Assembly: GCF_029873635.1 (NCBI RefSeq)
Contig: NC_080427.1
Coordinates: 71,102,848 to 71,166,847 of the forward strand
Length of the DNA: 64,000 bases
Source: Malania oleifera
Lineage: Eukaryota > Streptophyta > Magnoliopsida > Santalales > Ximeniaceae
Direction of reading: 5' to 3'
Made by a program: the position numbers and the translations under genes. Numbering within the stretch: the first letter of the stretch is position 1; every line of letters starts with the position of its first letter. Below, piece after piece: positions 11,640 through 22,429 of this stretch. The notes below the pieces were generated by a model that was not told the origin of the DNA, did not search any database, and was given only the letters and a program-made list of their open reading frames with translations.

Positions 11640-12606
11640 TTTAGGCTCTGTGTAGGCATATCACTCCTCTATGCCTGGAAATTTTGGGATATGTGGCCCT
11701 GTCTGCCATAGTTGTAGCAATTGCCCCAGAATGGCTGACATTCACCATCGTGCCATTTACGGCATTTGGCGCATGGTGTGAATGATAGATCCCCTTGAGA
11801 ACTCTGCCGCTCAGTATTCTGGCGATAACCCGTACTAAAGTTCTTCTTCTTCTTTCACTGTCCCTGTTGAGGACCAGTCTGAGAACCAAAAGATACTGGC
11901 CTCTTCCTCTGTTCCCGTACCACCTCATCTCCCTGAAGGTCAGCCTTGACTATGGCGACTTTATCCACTAGAACAGAAAACTCTCGGATCTGCAGCATCC
12001 CCACAAGCTTGTGGATGTCCTTCCTTAGACCCTTCTTGAACCTCTGAGCCTTCTCATACTCATTTGAGGCCAAGTACAGCACGAAATGAGATAGCTCAAT
12101 ATATTTGGCAACATATCTCTGCACCGTCAGGGTTCCCTGCGTCAGGCTCGAGAATTCATCAGCCTTTGCATCATAAGTGGAAACCGGGAAGTATCTCTAA
12201 AAAAATACCTCCTTGAAACGGCTCTAAGTCATATCAGATTGACCACCCTCTGCTTCGCAAGCAGACTCACTGTCATCCACCATCTTTCTGCTTCTCCTGT
12301 TAGCTGGAAGGTAGAATAGAGAACCTTCTGCTGATCAGTACAGTGCTTAACTTCCAATATCTTCTTGGTCTTCGGCACCAAGTTCTCTACTATTATTAGA
12401 TCGGGTCCTCCCGTAAATGTCGGAGGGTGCATGCGAGTGAACCTATCTATAGTACAACCCGTAGCTATAGGAGAGTGCTCATGTCTCCTAACACTCCGCC
12501 CAATCTCCCGCGTAACCTGCCTCGTCAAACCTCGAGGCATAGAAGGAGACTCATCACTCGTAGTCCCCTCAGAAACAACATCCAAGTTGTTATCCTTGGG
12601 CTCCAT
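11640..12606 (-). pseudogene. Gag of the Tekay-type element
   Basis: The likely start is the Met at 12606 (MEPKDNNLD), not the upstream Met. A retrotransposon gag domain is recognisable from [10 protein letters not shown] through LTGEAERWW and, in a shifted frame, QRYVAKYIELSHFVLYLASNE. It ends near 11690 in a damaged zinc knuckle, CYNYGRQGHISQNF, in which two Cys positions are Tyr and Phe. Gag forms the particle and binds RNA. Stops and a frameshift lie between 12229 and 12125. Confidence 0.85.
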
Positions 12607-12917
12607 TCTGAAAGTAAGATAGGAATCTGTTAAAATTCCTATATCGTACACAATTAACACAATCATTGAAAACTAATCATGTCAACTGCTACTCTCACGG
12701 GTCCAGGTCTGTCCTATCACACCGACACAAATCTATCAATGGTTTGCCGTGATTTTACTGAAATCGTTATTCTAGGAAAAGCACAGAATACCGCCAAGGA
12801 GTCCCCATCTAGCAACAAACAACCCTCGACCTACTCTACCCATTTCCTACATCCTATACTCTGGTATGTACACATAAATACGCCTAACTGGGTCTACAAG
12901 ACCTAACAACCTGGTTT

Positions 12918-12930
12918 AACTCTAATACCA
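12918..12930 (-). promoter_or_regulatory. Primer-binding site of the Tekay-type element
   Basis: On the minus strand TGGTATTAGAGTT lies three bases inside the 5' LTR. It matches the TGGTATCAGAGC consensus complementary to initiator methionine tRNA at most positions. Confidence 0.8.
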
Positions 12931-12933
12931 AGT

Positions 12934-14876
12934 TGTCACGCCCCGAACCTGCAGATGGGTCCCAGGTGTGAATAGTAACCTAACCTGTCTCTGTATCAAT
13001 TAAACATAAATGATACAATACTAAATGAGGGTCTGACCCTGTGGGATACACGTAAACCCTATACACCTTCACATACATATCCATACTCATCAAATACATA
13101 GCGAAAAATGTTCTTTCTATACATACATCATACCATACCAGAGTCTATACAAAACTAGAATATATGTTTCCTAAATTATAGTACATACTATGGGTGGTAA
13201 CAAAACCAAACAATGACAACCCGGTTACAAAATTCGTACTTACGTAGGTACTAAACGTAGCAAAACGACACCCCCGCTTCCGGATGCTAGGATGCTAGTT
13301 TTGACTACCCGAAGGACTTGAAAAACATTTGTATATTTGGGGTGAGACACCTCTCAATAAGGAAGAAAGCAAGTTATATCAGTGTGTGGCATACGAGTGT
13401 TATTTCAGCATAAAACATAACACAATACAATACAGTACAATACAGTTCAATACAGTTCTAGTATTTTTCACAATCCAGTTCCAGTACATACGATACCCAA
13501 ACATACGGTCAGCATCGTCACACTAAGCACCCAATTACCTTGTGATGACCGAAGCCTCACAGCGACAACATTTCCAATATGAGCACTCGATAACCTGTGA
13601 TAACCAAAGCCTCATAGTGATATTGTTGCTACTATGGTGTAGCGCACACCCCTCGGTGACCAGTTGGAAAGAACAGGTGATATTTCACACCCTCAAATAT
13701 AGAGCCAGACACTCTTGCCCACAGTAATTAGCCGAGACATGACATTAGCGTACGGTAATTAGCCACCCCTAGTAGATTCAGCGTACGGTAATTAGCCGCC
13801 CCTAGCTAATTTTAAAAACCTAAAACAATTTTGGAACTCATGTCCCTATACTTATCATCGTATGGTATTTAGCTGCCCCTAGCTGTTTTTTACAAAACCT
13901 GGAAAATTTTACATATAATAGTTCATTCCACACTTATTTGCTATATAACAAATCATATCGTTTTCAGTTCAAGAATACAGTTTAATACAAATATGGGTAC
14001 GATCATCTCAATACTATAATTTTAATACAATATACAATTTCTCCAACAAAATAGAGATGATACCCGAAACCCCTAAAATTTCCCAAAAACTGTAACTCGA
14101 AAATCCCGCATTTTCACCCGATAGATTTTCCTAAATAAGTAACCAAAACATACATACGATTGTGAACTGCATGTTTACCGATCCTGATTTCAAAAATAAA
14201 CTGATATAAACAAAATCCCCTTACCTTTTTCCCGAATACCAAACTACGAACTCTATGGCTCCGAAACTACGAACTGAGTCCTCAAAACGTAAACATTCAA
14301 GAACTATACTTTACTATAATTCTTACTACTACACATATACCAAAACAAAATTGAAATCAGACCCTTACCTCGATTTTGGGTCAAAACCAAAAAATCCTCG
14401 AAACGAAGATCTGATCCACCATTCTCGAAGAGATTCCTCCCCTGATCCACGCAGTAACGTCGGATCATTGAATCAAGCGATGAACATCGAAGAATCAAAG
14501 AAAGAGAGGAAGAGAGAGAGATCCTGCTGATTCTAAAGAGAGCGAGAGAGAGTTTGAGGTTTCTTAACAACTAAGCAAGAGAAATGGATATTTATAGACC
14601 CTTTAACTCAGCCAACCTCGTTGACGAGATGGTGCCGTCATCGATGAATCATCCATACATTTCGTGGACAAATCAGCTCCTTCGGCGACGAACCCTATTC
14701 CGATATTTTACAACACGTTCGGTATCTCTTCGTCGATAAGGCTCTGAATTTTGGCAACAAAGAGTATGAAGGCCTTCATCGAAGAGAACAATGGCTTCCT
14801 CGATGAAGCCTGCAAAATTTACCTTTTTACCCTTTTTCATTTATTCAATCTACATACCTCAGGTCGGGTTCTTACA
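12934..14876 (-). repeat. 5' LTR of the Tekay-type element
   Basis: It begins TGTCACGCC and ends TTCTTACA on the plus strand, 1943 bases, and is co-linear with 5906-7854. It carries its own TTCGTCGATGAA-like array at about 14630-14812. The right flank TAGAA is the second copy of the target site. Confidence 0.92.
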
Positions 14877-15367
14877 TAGAATAGCTACTTTCCTCTCATG
14901 GTCAATTGCTAATTAGGATCCATGTAGTTTACACCAAGGATCATCTAATCCCAATGGATAAAATGTGATTCTATTCTAGAAAAAAAAAAAAAAAGCAGCA
15001 AAAGAACTAGCAATCACAACAAAGGCATGGAAGGAAATCTTCTTGGTAAGAAAAGGTGAGTATACCAATCAAGTCACTAAAGCTTATTTAGTATGACATT
15101 CCACGAGAGTTGGAGGATATATGGCCAAAGGAATTAGTCCCAAAAAATTATTACTAAGAACATACCCAAGATTCCATTGAACTTCATCACAAAGGCATGG
15201 AATGTTGAACTCATGCATGAAAATGAAAAGTTGAAAAAGTGGTGTTGGAAGAAAAAAAATTGGACAAGATGCGAAGAGAGTTTACCAACTAGAGTTAAAA
15301 AAAGGAAGAAACGATAGGTGACTAGGCTAAGAAGTAAAAGCAGCATGAGAAGAAACAAAAAGAAGCT
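14877..15367 (+). pseudogene. DUF7745-like ORF, second part, with coiled-coil tail
   Basis: The frame broken at 5905 resumes here. With the Tekay element and one target copy left out, the phase fits, which independently supports the insertion point. The stretch to about 15140 matches the family's C-terminal part (SMTFHESW then YGQRN in one frame, TRVGGYMAKGIS in another). After 15200 it becomes Lys/Glu-rich, like the coiled coil of this family. It is cut off at 15368 by the Athila-like LTR. Confidence 0.65.
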
Positions 15368-16909
15368 TGATGAGTCCCTAAAACACATGATTTTAGACCC
15401 TTATTTATCTTTGTTTATCCTCATTTTATTATGTATTTGCCAAGAGTTATCATTGTTCAGAGTTATACAACATTTGTTTGTCTTTTCAAGAAAAACATGT
15501 TAAAACCATGGAGTTAGGCATTATGAGAACTCAAGGAGGATTTGGAAAACTCAAAGCTCGAATTCAGATGTTTAATCAAGCTCCTGAAGCTTTAGATCTT
15601 ATAGGGACAAGAAGATGAAGTTCGACTATGTGGCGCGACCAGCAACACATAAGGGCAACTTAGTCTTCCACTGCAAACTCCAAGGTTCAGACTAAGATCA
15701 AAATACTGCAAGGTTCGACTAAGTGCTCGACCAAGTGACCCTCCATGGTGACCACATCGAGATACTAAGACAAAATGTTCGACCAAGAGACCTTCAGGGG
15801 TGATCATGTCGAGTTCCTGACATTTCCTAAAGATCGAGATCCTGCAAGTCTCGGCCATCAACTCAATTAGCTGGACCCTGAAGGATGATGAATTTGAAGA
15901 CATTGAAGATTCAAATCCCTGAATTCCCGCAAGTCTCGACCAGGGCGCACATAAGAATGACATAGGAGCGACTTGGTCGACAGTAACGATCTTCTGCGCG
16001 AGATTTGCTGCAAACTTTCCTAACTTGTAAAACAAACCTTGTAAACCCTAGAGCCTATAAGTATTCATCGCTACAAACACAAGATCTGGGTTCCTCTTTG
16101 GCCTCTCTTAGGTTGGTGACAAACCTAGGACGTCATTGAGAGCCAAGTTAGATTATGAGTAGTGTAGATTTTTGGGCTGTGCATGAAGTGTCCAACAACC
16201 TGTGACAATCGACGACATTCATGTGTCTTACAGTGTATATTACATTGTCTTATTTTGTACTTCTTGGCGTTAGTGACAGACGTGATGAATGCAAAGGAAA
16301 GATCTTTTACATACTTTCATTTACAACTTTCCTTTATTGCTTTCATTTACGGTTTAGCTTGTGATTATGTTTAGTGACAAGATTAGCACCTCTCTTGCTT
16401 TAGTCAGGTACACGTATTAGGCTACAGTCTCCCATAGAGGTTCTCATGATCGTTGTGATAGAGTATACTCCGGTTTGGTTCCTAACCATGCTCTAGATGG
16501 CTGGTGCACCTTTGCTACTCTATGCCCTCGAACGGTTCCTTGGATTGTTTAGTCGGGTTCCCGTTAGTTTAGTATGGTAAACTCACTGAACTTGGAGTAA
16601 GCAGGACAACATCCTAAACTATACTCATGACTAAACATTGCTTTGTAGGAGTAGAGTTAATATAGATTTACTTGCTTTCGTTTAATTGTTTTCTAGTAGT
16701 TGGTTAGATTTCACTAATTGAAAAATACCACCTTTTACTTCTTTTTCATAACAAGACTATAATAAACTAAAGTGGAAGTGGTTTGATAATTGTGCTTTAA
16801 GTCTCCATGGGTCGATACCCAACTTACCTACTCTACTAAACTTGGGATAGTTAGGTTTTATAAATATTATTTTTGGTAGTTAAGGACCCAAGCCTTGGCG
16901 AGCCTACCA
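15368..16909 (+). repeat. 5' LTR of the Athila/Tat-like element
   Basis: It begins TGATGAGTCCC and ends at CCA before the primer site, 1542 bases. The middle (about 15600-16000) contains scattered TTCGACCAAG and TCGACC motifs. The start is inferred from the typical TGATGAGTCCC opening and from the end of the DUF7745 frame. Without a 3' LTR it cannot be confirmed. Confidence 0.65.
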
Positions 16910-16914
16910 AATTT

Positions 16915-16932
16915 TGGCGCCATTGCTGGAGA
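16915..16932 (+). promoter_or_regulatory. tRNA-Asp-type primer-binding site
   Basis: TGGCGCCATTGCTGGAGA closely matches the TGGCGCCGTTGCCGGGGA primer site used by Athila and Tat lineages. Confidence 0.85.
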
Positions 16933-17082
16933 CTTGGCTAGGGTTATAAGTCAACTTCCGCTCTAAAGTATTGTTGCCTTGTTCTTTTGATTTGCTCTCC
17001 TTTTATTTTCACTTTCTTTGTTATTTTTATTTTATTTATTTTGTTTACTTTTTTTGAATCTTTGTGCTTACAAGTGTGTATT

Positions 17083-18660
17083 TTTGGTCTACGTTCTTTG
17101 GAACCTGAGATAATTCCTATAGATCCTGAGATTGAAAAATCCCGTAGGTCCCTTAGGAAACCTATCTCTAATCCACAGAAGGCTAAGTCATTTGAACTAA
17201 AAGCCATGGCTAAAAATAACCCACTGGTTCCCGTTGAACAAATCTTGGAACCCCACGCTCCCTACCTACCTGTGGTAGGATAGCAACCCCTTCAGCCTCT
17301 TAGGGACTACTTTGTACCTAATGCATATACATCACCTTCTTGCATCCGGTTCCCGGATGTTCAGGCAGCACAATTTGAGATTAAGACTTCAATCATCTCG
17401 ATGCTGCCCAACTTTCATGGGAATTCCACCGAAAATCTTTATCAGCATCTAGATGAGTTCTTGGAGATTTGCTCCACCATCCATATACATAATTTCAGTG
17501 ATGATGCCCTTTGCCTTAGGCTCTTCCCATTCTCTCTAAAGAATAAGGTCAAATATTGGTTGACATCCTTAGAGCCAAACTTGGTGACCAACTGAGCCAC
17601 CATGTAGCATGAATTTTTGAAAAAGTACTTCCCTATATGGAAGACTAACCAACTGTGGAGGGAAATCACAAATTTCACAAAAACAAATGGGGAACTTTTC
17701 TTTGAGACCTAGGAGCGCTTCAGGGACCTACTCCATAAATGCCCACATAATCAGGTTCCCAAGTGGCAATTAGTCCAAACTTTTTATAATGGGTTAGTTG
17801 AGAGAGATAGGTCAATGGTTGATGCATTGTGCGAAGGTACTTTCCACAAAAAGCACAAGAACAAGGCCTGGGTTCTCTTTGAAAATTTGGCTGAAAATTC
17901 TCAGCAGCACTTGGCTGCCATTCGTAAACTACCCAATCCATCAACCTCTAAACCTAAAGGAGTCTACGAGTTGACCACAAGCAAGGACCTAGCCCCTACC
18001 CTACATGCCATATCTAAAAAATTAGATCAATGCTTGTCCTTAGGACTGCAGACAATAGTGTGTGCAGAGATTTGTGCAATTTGCTCTGACCCTTCTCATA
18101 CATGTTATAATTGTCCCCACACGCACTCCCAACCTGAGCTTGTGTAGGAGGAAGTAAAGGTCACCCACAATTGGTACGATAAGTTGTCCAACGACCCTTA
18201 TTTGAATACCTACAACCCCGGGTGGAAACAACATCCTAACTTCTCTTGGAGGCCACAGGCCTTGGGTTTTCAAAGCCAAAGACTTCAACAAAACCATAAT
18301 GTTTTACCTCTGCAACCATATCAAAATTTCCAAAGTTATACGGATTCAGCCCCTAGATCTTCAACCGTTCAGCAGTCGTCTCCACCTCTGCCTAAATATG
18401 ACACATTTCATGAGACGGTGTTGAGAACCCTTAAGAACATTGAGGTTGATCACCAAGCAGATCTGCAACTCCTTCACTCTTACTCCTAATCCATTATGAA
18501 GCTAGAAGCTACCTTGGGACAACTAGCTGCTACTTTGAGTCGAGGAGACGAGGGCAAGTTGCCATGTCAGCCCATAGTAAATTCTAAGGGACAATATGGG
18601 GTGGAATGTGAATCGAAAGCTGGTCCCTCATCGTACCCTGAGCAAGACCAGGTGGTGACC
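17083..18660 (+). pseudogene. Gag of the Athila/Tat-like element
   Basis: The gag domain is clear at 17395-17830: SMLPNFHGNSTENLYQHLDEF, LRLFPFSLKNKVKYWLTSL and, after a stop, FLKKYFP and RERDRSMVDAL-like sequence. Next come a Cys-rich segment (CAICSDPSHTCYNCP near 18080) and a Pro/Gln-rich region to about 18490. At least five in-frame stops (for example near 17282, 17596 and 18148) make it a pseudogene, although long stretches stay in one frame. Confidence 0.85.
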
Positions 18661-18936
18661 ACCTTTTAAAGTAGTAGGGTGATAGATATACAAGGCAAGG
18701 AGCAACTGAGCAAGGAGGAGACCAAAGATGAAAAAATGGAAGTACCCAATGCTGATTCATGCACTCTCTCCTCCTCTAGTTGGGTACACAAACCCTTGAG
18801 TCTCACACCCTCCACTAGAAGAACCACACCTCATTTCACCCCCCATAGGGCTTTTCACAGCCCCTCGGTGACACATCTTGCAACCTCTATTGTACCCTCT
18901 ATATTTAGGAAAGAGGCCTTCACCGAGTCCATTTGA

Positions 18937-19520
18937 GACATGTTCAAACAAGTGAGAACAGATAAGTCTCTCCTCGGTGACATTAAGCAATCACCTGCAT
19001 TCACAAAATTCCTTGGGGACTTGTCAATGCAGGAGACAGGGTCAAGGGTGCACATGGATGGTTTGGTTAAGCAGGCCGAGCATATGAGCTCCATAATACT
19101 AAAGCACCTTGTTCCTAAACTAAAAGACCCCGGCTCACCCACTATTTCATGTGTAATTGATGGTTACACTATTGAAAGGGCTCTTCTAGATTTAAGAGCA
19201 AGTGTAAATATCCTTTCATACTTGACCTATCAACAACTTAACCTGGAGAAGCTGATGCCCACCCCAATAATAATAAGTCTTGCTAATCGATCTCTTAAGC
19301 AACCCCGAGGTGTGATAAAAGACATAGTAATCAAGGTGGGAGATTTCCATTACCCTGTTGATTTCATCTTTTAGATATGGAGACTTCCACAAATCTGATC
19401 TATGTCCTTCTGAGACGACCATTCCTAACCATAGCCAATGCTTGCATTCAATGTAGGACGAGGATTATGGACATCTCCTTGGGCCACGAACAACTTAGGC
19501 TGAATGTGTTCAATGCCTCC
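18937..19520 (+). pseudogene. Aspartic protease of the Athila/Tat-like element
   Basis: The frame reads PTISCVIDGYTIERALLDLRASVNIL; the usual active site is DLGASVNI, so Gly is replaced by Arg. A single-base shift near 19373 leads to a second frame with LLRRPFLTIANACI, corresponding to the conserved ILGRPFLAT segment. The upstream KQSPAFTKFLGDL segment is the usual linker between gag and protease. No RT follows. Confidence 0.85.
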
Positions 19521-20056
19521 TAACATCCACTAAAAGTTGTCCAAGCCATGGACGAAGATGTGATTGACCAAAATTGTTGGGGAAACGACTCCCTCGATTC
19601 TTTGGCAAGACCTTTTGGATAGTACACTTCATCTTGACAGCTCCACCACTGTTGAAATTAAGGACCCTTTTAAGAAACTTACAACAAAACATGATTGGGT
19701 CCCCATATTTGAAAATTAGTTGGGATATGCAACTTTGGGTGTGAGGAAGAGAAAGGGGAAACCAATGTTAACTAGGAACCAGGATGAGTTCAGGTTGAGC
19801 TTCAAAACGTCCAATTGAAGATGATAAACTTAGCGCTCCTGGGGGGCAACCCGATAGTTTTTATTTTTCTTTTTGAGTCCTTAGGTTGTTTAGGATAAAC
19901 TCACTAGAAATTTAGAGTCCCTAGAGTAGGTTTAAGGATAAGTTAGGGATGCGACTAATGGGGTGACCATTACGCTTGTGGGCGACCTAGTCCAGTCCCT
20001 GCCCTGTACTGAGATGCGAACAATACTACGAAGGTCGACCATGTCCATGACCAGTA

Positions 20057-20830
20057 TTGAGCTTGGTGCACCCTGGTCGACAATACCGAGAGTCGTTTAA
20101 ATATGAACCTTTGTCATCGACTCTTCATCTCCTTCTTCCTTCTTCTCCCGTCAACCTTGTCGCTTGCAACCATTCACGCTCAATGTCTTCTCCACCTATT
20201 ACAAGGAAGGAAAGGGTCATCCTAGAACTCTTCCCTGGACTCATCCCAAGCCTCGTCTCACCCTCCTACTCGACAACTTTGGCTTCACGTCCTTCCCAGA
20301 CGAGGTTCCTTGTCAATAGGTCAGCTGCACTCAGGGGTGCAAAGTTAGGCGACATACGTGGTGCGAGCACCACCTAGACGGCTATGCCAACTGTTGCAAA
20401 GGGGGTTAGCACCACAGTTAAGCAATTTGACACAACCCCTAATGATGCTAAGGGCATCAACTGAGGATTCGCAAATGCCTGTATTCGTTGCACAACCCCC
20501 ACGACTCTCCTCCGGGCTGCACGAGGTCTGGTTTCCTAACCCACTACCATTCCAGAGATTCCAACCTACCATGTCGTATATTCCACCGTTAGAGGTCATT
20601 GATGATCCCAACACAGAGCTTCCAGCTCCCAGGCCCGACCTACAACCATTGTCGTATCCCTTTCCATCATATCAGCCCCTCCCGCCAAGTACCATGCCTA
20701 ATCAGCCGAGGCCACTCCAGGTTCTATAGCCACGTCAAGCTCAACCTCGACTTTCTCCCCACTGGCTACATTACCTGCGGGAAATGGCACCAACCCATGA
20801 CGCAGCATTGGCAAAACCATTGATGTTCTC
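20057..20830 (+). pseudogene. Second ORF of the Athila/Tat-like element, proline-rich, unrecognised
   Basis: Overlapping open stretches in two frames (20057-20377 and 20358-20729) lie where Athila-type elements carry an extra ORF after pol. The second part is Pro-rich (PPLEVIDDPNTELPAPRP then QPLPPSTMPNQPRPL). I see no transmembrane segment or known motif. The assignment rests only on position; it could be non-coding. Confidence 0.35.
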
Positions 20831-21199
20831 TTCTGATTCGGATTCTAACTCTGATTGGGGATAAAATCAACATAATTGTGTCATTCACTATTGGGTCTTG
20901 TATTGTGCCTCTGTGGCACATTTTTTGTTTTTCTCTTTTCTTTTGTGCCCTAGTTCACCATGTTTCTGTAGCAGTCTTAATACTTGTAATCCCTTTTATG
21001 AAGTGTAATGCCATTTTGCAAATCAATGAGAAATCTACATGGTGCTTTTGGTTATTACGTGTCTTTTGTATTACAATGTAGTGCTTTTGGGGAAGAGCAC
21101 TACACAGGGAGGTTCTCCCATGGGTGTCGTGAGCAACAGAGAGCAGCCTTGCTGCAATGTGCATCTCAACCTCATGGCCACTCTTTCTCTTCTCTCTTA

Positions 21200-21204
<5 letters not shown>

Positions 21205-21252
<48 letters not shown>
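21205..21252 (+). repeat. (CT)24 microsatellite
   Basis: An uninterrupted CT dinucleotide run inside the 3' region of the Athila/Tat-like element. Confidence 0.95.
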
Positions 21253-21255
<3 letters not shown>

Positions 21256-21613
21256 ATTTTAAGTTTTGTTTGACGTTTATTAAATTCAGTTTGTCTTTTT
21301 CATTTAATGTCATTGTTGGAATGAATTCTTTTTTGGGTTATCTTCATTATTAAGTTTAGTTTGTTCTTTTTAAAGTCTTTGCTAGAATTTAAATATTTGT
21401 TGGGTTATTTTTATTAGTATTAGTAAAGTCAGTTTGCCTTTTTAATTTAAAGTTAGTGTTGGAGTTAATATTTGTTTGAGCACTTTTATTATTGAAGTTT
21501 AGTTTGCTTTTATTTAAAGTTGATGTTGAAATTAAATGTTTGTTTGAATTGTTTAGTGTGTTAAGCTTATTTTATTGTTGAGGAATTTTTTATTTAAGTT
21601 AATTTTTGTTTTA

Positions 21614-21615
<2 letters not shown>

Positions 21616-21654
<39 letters not shown>
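21616..21654 (+). repeat. (TC)19 microsatellite
   Basis: A TC dinucleotide run of about 39 bases, the second such tract in this element. Confidence 0.95.
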
Positions 21655-21656
<2 letters not shown>

Positions 21657-22090
21657 CTCTCGTCTCTTTAATTAATTAGCTTGCTTAAATTTCAATGTCA
21701 TTTTAATATTTAATGGAACTTATTATTGTAGGTTTAATTTTCATGTGAGCTCATTTTAATGTGGATTTAAATTGTTTAGCTCTAGGTTGAGTTCATTTTC
21801 GTTTAAGACCCTGGCTAAGTGTAGTTCATTTGCTTGTTTAATTTCGTACTGTTTATTTTATGTTCTCATTTTAGGTTTCATTTTGTTTTAATTTCGCAAC
21901 AAACTTTCAAAAACCCCAAGATTTCGAATCTAAATTATGTTCAGTAAAATATTTTTCTCATTTTCTTCTTTCTCTTTTGCACGAATTTGAAACCGAGCAG
22001 CATTCCCTGAGGAGATGATCTAACCATTTGAGCTAATTATTACACGACGTAACTCTTATACTTGGGATAGCCTTTGCACTGCTCATTTTA

Positions 22091-22429
22091 AAGTGAATCA
22101 AAATAATCAAACAAAGAAAATAAAAATTGTAGAAAATATGAAAGAGAACTCCAACAATAAGTCAACATTATCCTCTTCTAGATTTAAAAGAAGATACCCT
22201 AACCATCAAAGAGATATTTACTAATCATACGAAAATTTAAGTGGAAACAAATATAAAATTAAAAAGAGAAAATAAATGAACATTTATTACAATATGTAAG
22301 CATGTAACTAAAGACCAAAGGTTCAAATCTTGATGTATTCTTTTCTTCATAAAAATAGCATCATTAATCACTCTTCCCCACCAACACCAAAACTTGAAGG
22401 CATATATAATTGAAGGATCCAATACTTTT
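22091..22429. other. Unassigned stretch
   Basis: No gene, domain or repeat was recognised here. It may be more of the Reina-like element that becomes recognisable at about 22430. Confidence 0.3.

Larger units (their letters stand above)
5906..14876 (-). mobile_element. Full-length decayed Ty3/Gypsy chromovirus, Tekay/Del type
   Basis: An 8971-base element is bounded by two LTRs of 1949 and 1943 bases. It is flanked by TACAA at 5901-5905 and TAGAA at 14877-14881, a target duplication with one substitution. On the minus strand the order is LTR, primer site, gag, protease, RT, RNase H, integrase, chromodomain, polypurine tract, LTR. This order and the C-terminal chromodomain identify a chromovirus; Tekay/Del is my best fit from RT and gag similarity. 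Every domain carries stops or frameshifts, so the copy is dead. It is inserted in the DUF7745-like frame of an older Gypsy element. Confidence 0.93.
15368..22090 (+). mobile_element. Athila/Tat-like Ty3/Gypsy element lacking RT and integrase
   Basis: A 5' LTR (15368-16909), a tRNA-Asp-type primer site, gag and a protease are followed, without any RT, RNase H or integrase, by the pol-end-like GCTCCTGGGGGGCAACCC stretch near 19838. A second proline-rich ORF and a long 3' non-coding region follow. Near 21995-22070 are CCCTGAGGAGATGATCTAACC and TTATTACACGACGTAA, sequences I know from Athila-type elements. No 3' LTR was found, so the right edge is approximate. It is inserted in the DUF7745 frame of the older Gypsy element. 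Confidence 0.75.
20831..22090 (+). other. 3' non-coding region of the Athila/Tat-like element
   Basis: No coding signal. The ACAATGTAGTGCTTTTGGGG stretch near 21074-21093 resembles the sequence following the extra ORF in Athila-type elements. Two CT microsatellites (21205-21252 and 21616-21654) produce spurious Ser/Leu frames. Several TAAAGTYRGTGTTGGAATTAA-like segments between 21280 and 21540 look like diverged tandem units. Confidence 0.5.

Noticed and set aside
21008-21353. Two open frames across a CT microsatellite
   Set aside because: Their length comes from Ser/Leu codons of the dinucleotide run in a non-coding 3' region.
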